From the NCBI GenBank assembly GCA_963576565.1, contig OY755039.1:86819207-86883206 (forward strand): DNA of 64,000 nt. Reading direction: 5' to 3'. This DNA comes from Aspidapion aeneum. Taxonomy: Eukaryota > Arthropoda > Insecta > Coleoptera > Brentidae. A model generated the notes under the pieces. That model was given only the letters and a program-made list of their open reading frames with translations, was not told the origin of the DNA and searched no databases. This document shows, piece after piece, positions 21,816 through 33,032 of the stretch. The translations under genes were made by a program, and so were the position numbers. Position 1 is the first letter of the stretch; each line of letters begins with the position of its first letter.

Positions 21816-21943
21816 ATGGAAAACGGATTCTCTAAAACCGATAGCTCCAACTTGCCAATGCTGAATTCCTTGATGGTGGCAGGCTTCTTTGCCAACAACA
21901 GTGATTTTTGTTCTGCGGAATTTAGAAACGTTAAAATGTTGAT
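21816..21943 (+). CDS. Possible orphan first exon (42 codons plus 2 nt)
   Basis: An ATG opens a 42-codon frame of balanced composition: start MENGFSKTDSSNLPML, then LMVAGFFANNSDFCSAEFRN. It is followed by a consensus donor GTAAGT at 21944. The pattern LMV-x2-FF-x2-N-x-DF-x2-AE-R-VK is reminiscent of the N-terminus of a family of insect proteins that carry YqaJ-type exonuclease domains. That recollection is weak. No compatible downstream exon was found before the RTE remnant at 22.35 kb, so the gene is truncated here, was interrupted, or continues out of reach. If unspliced it would end at once in TAA. Confidence 0.4.
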
Positions 21944-21945
21944 GT

Positions 21946-22349
21946 AAGTATTCGATGAGTTGTTTTGTATATAACTGAAAGTTTTTTTACGATATTCTTC
22001 GCCTACTTTTACTCATTTAGATTTTGAGGTTAGGTTATATGTTTTGCTTTTTTGTTTATGATGCCACTTCTTACAATAGATTCAATTAAAAACCCAATTA
22101 TTATTATTTTAAGCATTAAGAAACAATCAAAAATTGCTTTTTTAAAACAAAATTTTCTAAATACATTTTGTTTGAAAGAATTCTTATGACCCTAAAAAAT
22201 ATGCACTGCCTAGTCTTGCATATGCACTGCTCAGTCCTACATTTAGCCTGCATGTGCACTGCCTAATCCTGCATTTAGAGGTACTTCCTAGTCCTGCCTA
22301 ATAACTGCAGAGCACCGCCTAAAAATGTGTACACCTTTCTGGCTATTAT
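21946..22349. repeat. Unassigned DNA with short 20-bp tandem phrases
   Basis: From about 22203 to 22320, TGCACTGCCTAGTCCTGCAT-like phrases recur four or five times with variation (GCACTGCTCAGTCCTACAT, GCACTGCCTAATCCTGCAT). No gene is seen in the rest. Confidence 0.45.
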
Positions 22350-23790
22350 AGTTGTTTACGCTTGGGGATTACGGAATCTTTTCCAAAAATATTTAAATGG
22401 AACTGTAGTACCAACTGAGAGGAAAACGTCATATATATCCACAATACACAAAAAAGGAAGGAAAGATATATGTGACAATTACAGAGGTATAACTGTGACT
22501 AGTACGCTAAGCAGAATATACGGTAAAATAATAAGAAATAAAGTGAAGAGCGAATATAAAGACATGCAGGCAGAAGGACAAGCCTGTTTCAGGGCGGGTA
22601 GATCGACTTCAGATCATCTCTTTTGTATAACCCAAGTTATTGAGAAGAAAATGGCATGCGGACAAGAGCTGCGTCTGCTTTACGTCGATTTGCAGAAGGC
22701 ATATGATAGTATACCACTAAATCTATTTTGGAAAGCGTTGGCAAACACACACATAAGCGTACAACTAATTAAGGCCATCAAAGAGTTATACCGCAATAGT
22801 AAGGCAAAAGTTAAAATAAAAGTAAAACTAACCAAAGGCTTTCAAGTAAATAAAGGTCTTAAACAAGGTTGCTGTATCTCGCCTACGCTCTTCAAGATAT
22901 ACTTGGAACAAGTCCTTAATGTATGGAAGAGAAAATGTCAAAACATGGGAATTCCGTTGGAAGAAACCACCTTGTATACTTTATGTTTCGCCGATTATCA
23001 GATAGTAGTGGCTCAGGATTATGACGACCTCGAATATATGACACGAAAACTAATAGAAGAGTACAATAAGTGGGGTCTAGAGGTTAATCTCAATAAGACA
23101 GAGTATATGTGTATCGGTGGAACGAAACAGGATCTAATCTTAAATACCGGGTAGCGAATTCAGTCCTGTGATGAGTATAAATAATTACAGCTGACGAAAC
23201 ACTAGACAAAGCTATAAAAGATCGAAACGTACAAGGAAGAAAAGCAATAACTTCATTAAATGGAATAATTTGGGACCAAAGTATATCAAAACATAACAAG
23301 AAGCTTATATATAACACCATTGTAAAAAGTATTATTACATACGGCTCAGAAGTATGGCCAATCAAGGATAGAACAGAAAAAATGCTTTCCGCTACGGAGA
23401 TGGACTATTGAAGAAGAGCAGCAAGGCAATCAAAAAGAGGAAGAGTTACAAATCAAAGAATAAGAGAAATTATGACAGTGGGTGAACGTACTTTAGTGGA
23501 TGATATAAGAACAAAACAGCTGGTGTGGTACGGACATGTACAAAGAATGAATGATGAAAGACTACCTAAACAAATACTACAATGGAAACCAACTGGCCGA
23601 AGAAAACGAGGACGGCCAAGGAGAAACTGGAGAGAAGGAATAGATAGTGAAGTAAGAATAAGAGGCCTAGATGATGAATTATGGACAAACAGAAACGAGT
23701 GGAGATTGGGTATCGGAAGACGTAGAACATTGTGAAACCGATAAATATATATAGAAAATATTTGCCCACTTCAGTAAAAAAAAATAAGCT
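22350..23790 (+). mobile_element. RTE-type LINE, copy 1 (5'-truncated)
   Basis: This is a 5'-truncated RTE-like LINE retaining the RT and the C-terminal tail. Homology with the copy at 36.1-38.7 kb is clear at the protein level (NYRGI.VTSTLSR.YG, FRAGRS.SD, LYVDLQKAYD versus FVDLQKAYD). The 3' end is near the AT-rich stretch at 23740-23790. The endonuclease and 5' part are absent. Confidence 0.85.
22411..23735 (+). pseudogene. RTE reverse transcriptase, disrupted, FADY instead of FADD
   Basis: RT motifs run in order: SYISTIHKKG, NYRGITVTSTLSRIYG, CFRAGRSTSD, LLYVDLQKAYDS (first catalytic Asp), GLKQGCCISPTLF, then LCFADYQIVV near 22987. The second catalytic Asp is changed to Tyr; a single G-to-T change (GAT to TAT) would account for it. 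The frame meets TAG at 23152-23154. A small deletion near 23185 removes the usual YLGV region, and TGA appears near 23409. The C-terminus continues from 23472 to 23735 with WYGHVQRMNDERLPKQILQW and GRRKRGRPRRNW, typical of insect RTE elements. Confidence 0.9.
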
Positions 23791-24895
23791 CACGTATTAA
23801 CATCGACTAAACTAAAATTTAGAGCGCTCAGGGATAATTAGAACAGCTAGAGATTGAATTTCACAACCAACCAAAATACTAAGTGTGGGTACACCATGCG
23901 TTTGACATTACCATTGAAACCATGGTAAAAATAGTTGGGCAATGGTAGGCAGCCTAACCAAACCAACTTAGACTTTGATTTTATCACGGCCTTGTCAAAA
24001 TGGCGGAGACTGTCAGTTGTTGTTATTTTTGTTGTGTTTTTTAGTTGAAAAATAAAGAAATTCTCGGACTTTTTCTACTCTAATGTAAAAAAATAATGTT
24101 TTAAGACTCTGAACAGTTTTTAACAATCAGATTTTATCAAAAATTGAATTAACAAAACGGGCAAAAAAATAAATAAAAAAACCGCGGGTGACAAGCCTTT
24201 GACATTTCTAAACCAGAGAACGAAATGTCAATGGTTAAAAAGGCCAGGACGGCGGCCATTTTCGATTTGCCTCTTTTACTTTTGTCAAATCCAATCAGTC
24301 AATGTTAAGTCCGACGTTAGCGTTTAGTTTTCCGTACACATAGAAAGCACAGCTAAAACTATCTATTAAATATTTATACGTTGATTTTTTAGACACTGTA
24401 AATCGAAAACTTGAGAACACTTAAAACAATTAAAATTTAATTTTCGAAATTTATCGACTATAAAGCAACTATGACGAGTTTAATGGGTCTTTTTATTGGC
24501 CACAATTTTCCCCGAGCTCGAATTTTCCTGGCCTCAAAATTTATAAAAAATTAATGAGTTCTTAAAGCTTGCGTAGATGATCGAAAATTAAAGTGCTTGG
24601 GGCCTATTCTTTTCAAAAACAGAGATTTTTTTAATGTAAAATAAGTAAATACCTTCATAGCAAGGTCAAACACCCACACACACCCTTTAAGACACGGTAT
24701 GGGACAGTCTCTAAATTCATCCGGTTTGGAATCTAGATTGCTGACAAATGACAAGTGACATCCATCGGATAATCATCGATGAAATGCTGATGAACCATCG
24801 AAAAAAAAAGAAACCTGATAATATCATATGGAAATGAAAACCTAGATTCTTTTTATCTAAAAAGATTTTGTTTTTCTCCAAAAATTTTGTTCTGT
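23791..24895. other. Unassigned DNA
   Basis: No gene is recognised. Two stretches near 23995-24010 and 24245-24275 carry CAAAATGGCGG- or GGCGGCCATTTTCG-like phrases, akin to the YY1-like motif seen elsewhere in the window. Confidence 0.3.
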
Positions 24896-25026
24896 CGGCT
24901 GTCCATGGAGCGTACTATCCGCGCGGATTTATCTTTTCTTGGGCTCTCATTGGTTGATTTAAAAATTTAGGTTAAAGCCTGAAAAAAAAATTTGCGCGGA
25001 TAATACGCTGCATGGACAGCCGGCTT
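24896..25026. mobile_element. MITE-like hairpin (about 130 bp)
   Basis: GTCGGCTGTCCATGGAGCGT, then ACTATCCGCGCGG, on the left pairs with the inverted GCGCGGATAATACGCTGCAT, then GGACAGCCGGC, on the right. The arms are about 35 bp with few mismatches, and an AT-rich spacer of about 65 bp separates them. It is non-coding. Confidence 0.7.
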
Positions 25027-26120
25027 TACACAACAAAGTTGGAAATGGAAGAAACTATTCTCGTGGGCACCAAGGTGGAGGGCGAGGTTCAAATATTCGT
25101 ATAAAAATATACAGCTGCTTTGAATGACAAATGACATTCATTAGGAATTGCTCACTGGCTGCCAGAGTCGGTGAGTTTTGGCGACATTGATTTGTGGATC
25201 GGTGGAATCCATCGAAACTACCGAAACCTGATGGATTTTATCAATTTTTCACCGATGCATTTAGACACCCGATTCTCTCCCTGTGCCAGCGCGCATCAAT
25301 ATATACCAAGGCAGATGTTCGATTGTCAGTTCTCGTTTTCCGTGACGTCATGTAGGTGACAAAATGGCGAAATTCACATGCAGCTTTCTGCGATCAACGA
25401 TAAGTGTCCAAAGAATTAAAATATCAGCTTGAATTTTTTTCACAAATTTATGCCTAAATACATTCAAAAATCTTGGCAAAATTGGGCCAGATCAGAAAAA
25501 TGCAAGTGCCTCATTTTGGCGCTTTTCTAAACTGATGTGTTGCCCCATTTTTAACAACGTTTAGGGTCATTACCTACTTTTAAACTAGCCTATCGATTTA
25601 AACCAATGTTAGGTCAAAACGTTAACTCGGTAATAAAAATTTGATCTATTAAAGATGGTAAAAATTTTGCATCTTTCTCGAAAAATCCTCAAAACTCAAT
25701 AACTAAATCCTAATATTAAACTGATTAAACGTTTATCGAGTCAATGCTTTAACCTACAATTTTAAGTTACTAGGTGTTTGCCTCCTATTTGAGTAAGAGG
25801 GCCTGTGTGACGTCATAAATCCAAGATGGCGGCTTTTTCATGTTTTTTGCACACACTTTCGCATATAACTTCCGCTAACTTAGCTTTACAGAAAAACTAT
25901 TTACCCATTTTTTGTTTGCAAGAGAACAATAATTAATGTGGCGAAGAAACTGGCCTCATATCTTAAAAAGTAACAAAGATATTATTTTTTTCAAAATACA
26001 AAAAGTAGTAACCTTTTCTTTACCCAAAAAAAAAGTCATATCTCTGTTAGTTTTTAAGATACAAAGCGAAGTTTTTAACCATAATAATTGGTGCATTGCA
26101 ATCTAATTTCATTTTACTTA
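25027..26120. other. Unassigned DNA with two CRE/ATGGCG pairs
   Basis: TGACGTCA occurs at 25343-25350, followed 15 bp later by AAAATGGCG. It recurs at 25808-25815, followed 8 bp later by AAGATGGCGGC. No coding gene is recognised. Short open frames around 25171 have no motifs. Confidence 0.4.
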
Positions 26121-27720
26121 TAAAAACATTTCAGCCCCACGAAACACTGGATGAAAACTTTCAATTAAATGAACCCCATCAAATCGAAGACCATATTAAG
26201 CTTACATCACCAAAAGGAATATTAACAGAAATCAAAAATATTAGTTCGAAAAAAGCCCCAGAGTATGATCTTATTAACGGGGTAGTCATAAAGCAACTCC
26301 CCAGAAAAGCTATCGTAAAACTATGCAACCTAATTAATGCGTCCTTTAGGCTTAGGTATGTACCTAAACTGTGGAAAGTTGCAGCAGTTATCATAATCCC
26401 AAAACCGGGAAAACCACTCCATGACGTGTCATCTTACAGGCCAATATCTTTGCTTCCAATTATATCCAAGCTCTATGAGAAATTATTGCTTAAAAGAATA
26501 AAACCCATCATAGAAAGACAAGAAATTATTCCATCTCATCAATTTGGTTTTCGAGACAAGCATTCCACGATAGATCAAGTACATAGAATTACTAATATAA
26601 TAGAAAAAGCACTAGAAGAGGGAAAAGTTTGTTCTGCAGTTTTTCTAGATGTAGCACAAGCATTTGACAAAGTGTGGAATGAAGGCCTTACTTTTAAACT
26701 AAAACGGTTTCTGCCAAAACAATATTCGGATATTTTGGAATCATACATATTTGATAGACATTTTAGAGTAAAACAGGAAGACTCATACTCAAATTTAAGA
26801 GAAATTCAAGCAGGCGTGCCCCAGGGTAGCGTACTAGGCCCTTATCTATACTTATTATTCACTTGCGATATCCCAAAGCCAGAAAATTGTCACTTAGCCA
26901 CATTTGCAGATGATACTGGTTTATTGACGGTAGAAAAATCTATTGAAAAATGCATAGAAAAACTTCAGGATGCAGTCACCGAAGTTCACAAACACACACA
27001 AAGTGGCGAATAAAATTAAATGAAACCAAATCAATTCATGTTGATTTTACAAACAAAAATATAAATCAAATACAAATAACAATTAACAACATTCCCGTAC
27101 CATATTCAAATCAGGCAAAATATCTCGGTATAACACTTGATGCCAAATTGTGCTGGAAAGCACATGTTAAGAAAAAAAAGAAGAACTTGAGATAAAGTAT
27201 AGAAAAATGAACTGGCTAATTGGAAGGAAGTCCAATTTAACAATTCATAATAAGTTACTGCTTTATAGACAAATACTGAAACCAGTATGGACATATGGTA
27301 TTCAACTATGGGGTTGTGCTAAAGAGAGTAACATCCTAGTTTTACAGAGATTTCAAAATAAAGTATTAAGAAACATTGTGAATGCACCTTGGTACGTTCG
27401 AAATAGTGACCTTCATCGAGATCTAAAAATCGAAACTGTAGCAGAGACTATAAAAAAGTAATTCAGCTTCTAGACAATACTATGTTAGTTCGAAGACTAA
27501 AAAGAGTGAAGCCGTTTGAGCTAGTAAACTAAGTGAATTATATAAAACAAAATAATGCTACAAACACAACACAATTGCGAGTTACAGACTAAACAAGCGG
27601 GGAAAACTGTTGAGTGAGTAGTAGTAAATTAAGTTAAAACAAAATTGCTAATTAGTCTTACTGACTAGATTGTAATACAATAAACACAGTGTGTTTGACA
27701 AATAAAAAATAAAAAATTTA
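26121..27720 (+). mobile_element. Jockey-clade LINE, 5'-truncated
   Basis: Only the C-terminal half of ORF2 and the 3' end remain. The element ends in an A-rich tail with AATAAAAAATAAAAA near 27700, typical of poly(A)-ended Jockey elements. The 5' truncation point lies near 26121, upstream of the linker before RT. No target duplication was confirmed. Confidence 0.85.
26130..27461 (+). pseudogene. Jockey reverse transcriptase, frameshifted
   Basis: The RT core is complete through motif C: VAAVIIIPKPGKP, SYRPISLLPIISKLYEKLLL, HQFGFRDKHSTIDQVHRI, VFLDVAQAFDKVW (first Asp), AGVPQGSVLGP and ATFADDTGLL. The frame shifts near 26995 within a CACACACAAA run. It continues with WRIKLNETKS and YLGITLDAKLCWKAH to about 27175. 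A second shift occurs within an A8 run, and it resumes with MNWLIGRKSNL ... LWGCAKESN to 27461. Both shifts lie in simple sequence, so they may be real decay or consensus errors. The catalytic residues are intact. Confidence 0.88.
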
Positions 27721-28216
27721 CTGTTTATATGTGAGGCGAATTCGTCTGTCCTTTAAATTTGCGATTTTATTTATAATGTCATCTTAAAATAGCTGTAAAA
27801 CCATTAATTAAGTTTTTTTAATCGTCGTTTCACCTCGAAAACGATTATCCCAGTACACAAGAAACATTGTGCGAAATAATGAAAATGAAAATCGCTTGTT
27901 AACATACCCAGGTTACGATTTTGGTAATATGCCCAGGTTGAACATTTGAATCAACGACCCGCGGAAGCACGCGATGTTGTCATGACATGACTGGACACCG
28001 ACGAACACAAAACGGAAGCTTCCTCAATAGTGTATGTTTTCTCTGTACACTGGCTTCACAGCAGGCCCAGGGCAAGCTGGCGATTTCTTATATTGACTAA
28101 TATATTATAAGGTGACCAACCGTTCGGTTTTGATGGCTGGCGCGACGGAAAAAAGAAGTGAACTAGCGCTGCACCTGCGTCTTCAGGCGAGCCGCCACGA
28201 AGACAAGCGCGGATCG
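27721..28216. other. Unassigned DNA between Jockey and hAT copies
   Basis: No gene is recognised. Local GC rises in 27950-28216. Confidence 0.3.
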
Positions 28217-28224
28217 GGGTCAAT

Positions 28225-29139
28225 CAGTGGCGGCTCGTGACAGTTTGTGAGTTCTGCCGATAGGGTATAAAAAATGCTTTTTTTTACAGTCTCCAGATCA
28301 CGTGTCTATTATAAAAAGTAAAAAATTGCCAAGTTTGGTTTGGCAAAAATTACAATGCCTAGGAAAAAATAGCGTTTTTACAAAAGATTTAATTCAAAAA
28401 GAGAATTATTTTTATTGCATCCGCATATCCAGTCGTTCCTAGCATAAATTTCTCTTGTAAAAATCCTTTTATACGATTTTCCCCGCCTTGAACCACACTT
28501 TTCTATTAAAATATCGGGCAATGGCCGTCCTTCTTCTTTCAGTTTTAGTTTTTCTTCATAAGTAAAGAGAGAGAATTTTTTTATTAATTAAATTATCCAC
28601 AACATTCATTGTGACACAATTATACAAAAACAAACAACTAACACGACCATAACCTCCCGCTCATGCGTTTGGCGTCTTCTAAATAAATAAATGCGCCCGC
28701 AAACACGCAACGCTGAGCCCGCCCTCCCGGAATTGTACTGGAACTGCAAGTTTTGCAGCTCTATTTTTGCCTAGATTTCGCTATCTAAACCCATAAGCAA
28801 GTGCGGTGCGGGGCGAAGAAAGGGGTTCCTAGCCGAGCACAGATCTCGTTAGCCGCCCAGCTACTTTGTGTTGCAATTTAGCAGCGCAACAATGCCAATA
28901 ACATTTGACCGACTGTGAAATGCGGCCTTCGGCGACGACGCGCGGCGTCATTCTCAACACACGTACGCGATTTGAAGGCCTACTATACCAACACCGGACC
29001 GAAAATATACTGCTATTCCAATAATTTTAGAAATAAAATAATTATATTACAAAAATAGCAGCGGCTGAAAAATAGTCAAATAATGTGAAAATTTTGGGGG
29101 TTCCGCAGCTCTGCAGCCATTATGCACTAGCCGCCCCTG
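28225..29139 (-). mobile_element. hAT non-autonomous element, copy 1, with perfect 8-bp TSD
   Basis: The ends are CAGTGGCGGCTCGTGACA and the inverted TGCACTAGCCGCCCCTG. GGGTCAAT flanks it on both sides (28217-28224 and 29140-29147), the 8-bp duplication typical of hAT. The 915-bp body carries a remnant of transposase exon 1 on the minus strand. A second copy in opposite orientation is at 32228-33032, 805 bp long, and the two are similar through most of their length. The duplications are intact, so insertion was fairly recent. Confidence 0.93.
28378..28609 (-). pseudogene. hAT transposase N-terminal fragment (ZMYM1/TTF-finger type), frameshifted
   Basis: Reading the minus strand, the frame has LFTYEEKLKLKEEGRPLPD, then CGSRRGKSYKRIFTREIY and NDWICGC, and stops at TAA 28378-28380. 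The EEGRP-x-PD, K-S-Y, W-x-CGC layout matches, from memory, the TTF-type finger at the start of ZMYM1-like hAT transposases. An upstream ATG at 28609 is out of frame because this copy lacks two bases near 28580 that the other copy has. No catalytic hAT domain is present, so the element is a deletion derivative keeping only the first exon region. Confidence 0.6.
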
Positions 29140-29147
29140 GGGTCAAT

Positions 29148-29860
29148 ATCTAGGGGGGGGGGGGTTATTCTTCTGTTTGCGCTTTAATTATTTAAAAAAA
29201 GTTCATTTTTTTCTAGGTGGGGGGGGGGCGCAATTACCACATTACCCTAAGATGTATCAGATCTGAAATCAAATAGCAAGAAATAAGTAAATGCTTGAAA
29301 AAATATATATCTTGAATAAATAATGTAGACAGTTTTGTAACTAACAATGTAAAATACAAGCATAATATTAATAGCTGACATATCGTAGCTATAACGGCAT
29401 GTAGCTATTTGAAACTAAATGTGCGTGTTTGTGGCTATATTCTCCAGAAACTACATAGCCATAAAGCATTTTGGAGTCGCGGCACGCACTTGGCTCATTC
29501 GTTTACCTTTTATTCATTAATGTAAATTTGTCATTTTTCGAGTTATTTAGACGAAAAAATCTTGTTTCCTGACCCACGCCATTATACTTCCTTGTTCGAA
29601 ACTGGTGTGTAATTTGCCTTGGCTAATCTTCTACTCTAGGCAATTAATTTTCCCTTAATGATATTTTTAGAAATCTAAGAAGCCTCCGGTACTCCTTCCT
29701 TTTTATATATGCCATATATGGGAAAAATATGGGTGTGAAAAGGTAGGTCTGCTTACAAAACAAAAAAAAATTATGTTTATAACAATAAAAATATAAAAAT
29801 AAAATTTTGGACTTCCATGGTCTTTATTTATTTTAAACACGATGTTTCGGTTAGTAAGTA
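29148..29860. other. Unassigned DNA with two G-runs
   Basis: Runs of ten or more G occur near 29153-29164 and 29219-29228, each preceded by TCTAGG. The rest is AT-rich with no recognised gene. Confidence 0.4.
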
Positions 29861-30550
29861 TCTCTACACGGTAAAAAAATTTGTCTAAAATGAAAACACG
29901 TTATTTTCTTGAATAAATTGTTTTACCTTGAAACCACTTGTTTTGAATTAAAATATTTATTTTTAGTTTAACGCAGCGTTTAATCTTGAAACCAGACTTT
30001 ATTTTTCTTCTTTAATTGTTTTGTTTCAGTCTACTCCATTTTGTAACAAAGCAAATTGTCTCTACATAAATCATTCCGAATTCTTGCTTAATTTGATTTA
30101 AAATAAAACAGAAATTAGTTTTTATCGAAGCTATGACACTTTGTCTGTTACCCAAAACAACCCAATATAAATTGTCTCTAATTACAACCAAAGATATGCC
30201 GCGCGTTGAACCAAAACAACCTAAGGCATTTGTTTTGAAGTAAGAAAATAAAACTCCTGTTTTCTTGAATCGATACATCTTCCTAATATTTGTCTTGGAC
30301 AAGTTTTAATACGCGTTTACGCGCTTAGTTATTAACGTGATTTGAAGCAAATATGTCTGTCTGAAACGAAAATAGTGTTTTGATTGGAACGTCTATAGAA
30401 ATATATATTTTTTTCTATATTTAGCTTATATTTGTTTTTATAGTTTTGGTATGTGCACCAAAATTGGAGATTAAATACCTTTTTTATGTTTCCGTTCGGT
30501 AAATCCAGGAATAGTATAAAACATAAAAATTAATATCATTAAAACTATAG

Positions 30551-31105
30551 AAATACTCTGCCAATATATGGGCCCCTAAGCTCACACTAGGTACTATAGT
30601 TATAGTGTACGTGTGAGCTAATATAACTAAAAACTGAAATATATTTTATTCAACTCCAGACAAAATTACCTTTTGTTTGATACCACACAAGCCACGTTTT
30701 GACTTAAACTCAAATTTTTGAAATCTACCCCCACCCTTAAAAAAAAACAAGAACTATAATGTATTTTGTTAAACTCCGGACTCAATTACCTTTCGTTTGA
30801 TATCACACACGCCATATTTTCACTTAAACTGTAATTTTTGATATATATACCCCCACCCTTTTTTTAAAATAAATTAAAATATATTTTATTTAACTCCAGA
30901 CTCAATTACCTTTCGTTTGATATCACACACGCCATATTTTCACATAAACTCTAATTTTTGAAATCTACCCCCACCCTTTTATTTGGTTTGTGTTCGGTGG
31001 ATTTTGTTCATTTTTAAATGGGACCATCTCGACCCAAGACCCAGCCTAGGTGCCAAATTTCATTAAAATCGGCCAGGCGGTTTTTGAGTTATGCGCGAGT
31101 TAGGC

Positions 31106-31145
<40 letters not shown>

Positions 31146-31281
31146 GGCGCAACAAAAAAATTTCAAAATCATCTAAAACGCAAAGATATATAAAAATTCT
31201 TGAAATCGGAGCAACTTTTTTTTTCTCGAAAAAATTAGGATCACCAAAGCTCACACTACTATAGTATAGTATATGTGTGAG
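30551..31281 (+). mobile_element. Family E repeat, copy 1 (nested)
   Basis: It starts with CTCTGCCAATATATGGGCCC, followed by a hairpin AGCTCACAC ... GTGTGAGCT, and ends with a second such hairpin near 31246-31276. The body has three degenerate repeats of about 125 bp (CAATTACCTTTCGTTTGATA ... CTACCCCCACCC). A CCAAATTTCATTAAAATCGG segment and a (CAGA)n microsatellite at about 31108-31145 follow. Copies 2 (49611) and 3 (63443) share this order. Confidence 0.8.
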
Positions 31282-32095
31282 CTAAAAAAAAATTCCCAGT
31301 ATGATAATGAGTTACAAAAGTAAGCAAGTAAAGTTGGATTAAAATTGACCGAGCCATTTTCCAGAAATAAGATAAAAATTATTTAGGAGCAAAAAGAAAG
31401 ATTTTTTTTAATAGACCCTTTAACTACACCAAAGTCTATAGCATTTCTTTTATGTATTTAAAATATTCGTTGTGCTGAGTTTGAATACAAAATATTTAGT
31501 AAATTCCGGTAAATTTAATTTTTCGGATGAAAAATGGTTTAAAACATTTTAATTTTATTTATTAGGAAAATAAATCTGCAATTAAATAATTAATATCTAT
31601 AAAAGTAGGGCCAATCATAAAACAAAATTAGTTTTTTCTTGCAATATGGTATAAAACTATTAATTCATGTCAAAATATAATGTGCTTTTAAAATTCGGTA
31701 ATAGTGCTGGTATAAAAAAGTTGATTTTTTGACTACTTTCCGTATATTACCTAATAAGTTGAAAAAATGAAAATATAAACGACTTTGCCTTTGGGCCTTT
31801 ACTAAATATTTTTTCGGTCAAGATGTAAGAGTTATTATTATTAGAACATACACAAAAACGACCATTTAACGAACTTTGACCATTTAAATCTCAAAACTGT
31901 ACATAGAAATACTTAACTTTACTTACATTTTTTTTAGTTACATACTCTACTATAACATACTAAAATTATAGCCAATTCCACCGAGAGAAAAAGGCCTGCG
32001 TATACTGGTGCTGTGTTCTTTAAGAAAAGAAATGTCTTGGGAAAAAAATAAAACAAATCTACGTTTGATTTGATGAGAGAGTAATTTTTCTCTTA

Positions 32096-32118
32096 GTCTT
32101 AGACTTAGACTTAGACCT
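32096..32118 (+). repeat. (TTAGAC)n microsatellite
   Basis: About four tandem copies of CTTAGA lie in the spacer of the foldback, next to its right arm. Confidence 0.7.
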
Positions 32119-32227
32119 AATTAATTTTTTAATTGCAGATTTATTTTCCTAATAAATAAAATTGATTTCAGATGTTTTAAACCATTTTTCATACGACAAA
32201 TATGAATTTACTAAATATTTTGTATTA

Positions 32228-33032
32228 CAGGGGCGGCTAGTGCATAAGGGCTGCAGAGCTGCAGAACCCCCAAAATGTTCACATTATTTGACTATTTTTC
32301 AGCCGCTGCTATTTTTCTAATATGATTATTTTATTTCTAAAATTATTGGAATAGCAGTATATTTTCGGTCCGGTGTTGGTATAGTAGGCCGTCAAATCGC
32401 GTACGTGTGTTGAGTATAACGCCGCGCGCTGTCGCCGAAGGCCGCATTTTACAGTCGGTCAAATGAAGTTATTGGCATTGTTGCGCTGCTAAATTGCAAC
32501 ACAACGTAGCTGGGCGGCTAACGAGATCTGTGCTCGGCTAGGAACCCCTTCCTTCGCCCCGCACCGCACTTGCTCCTGGGTTTAGATAGCGAAATCTAGG
32601 CAAAAATAGAGCTGCAAAACTTGCAGTTCCAGTACAATTCGGGGCGGGCGGGCTCAGCGTTGCGTGTTTGCAGGCGCATTTATTTATTTAGAAGACGCCA
32701 AACGCATGAGCGGGAGGTTATGGTCGTGTTTGTTGTTTGTTTTTGTATAATAATTGTGTCACAATAAATGTGGTGGATAATTTAATTAATGTAAAAAAAT
32801 TATCTCTCTTTACTTATGAAGAAAAACTAAAACTGAAAGAAGAAGGACGGCCATTGTCCGATATTTTATTAGAAAAGTGTGGTTCAAGCCGGGGAATATC
32901 GTATAAAAGGATTGTTACAAGAGAAATTTTTTACTTTTTATAATAGACACGTGATCTGGAGACTGTAAAAAATAGCATTTTTTATACCCTATCGGCAGAA
33001 CTCACAAACTTTACTGTCACGGGCCGCCACTG
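32228..33032 (+). mobile_element. hAT non-autonomous element, copy 2, with perfect 8-bp TSD
   Basis: The ends are CAGGGGCGGCTAGTGCA and the inverted GGGCCGCCACTG. TTGTATTA flanks it exactly (32220-32227 and 33033-33040). The transposase fragment reads on the plus strand at about 32770-32943: LSLFTYEEKLKLKEEGRPLS, then CGSSRGISYKRI and an early stop; it lacks the WICGC part seen in copy 1. It is inserted in the right arm of the 29866-33915 foldback. Confidence 0.93.

Noticed and set aside
23566..23793. Minus-strand membrane-protein-like frame
   Set aside because: It is the antisense shadow of the RTE C-terminal tail; hydrophobic runs arise from AG-rich coding sequence read in reverse.
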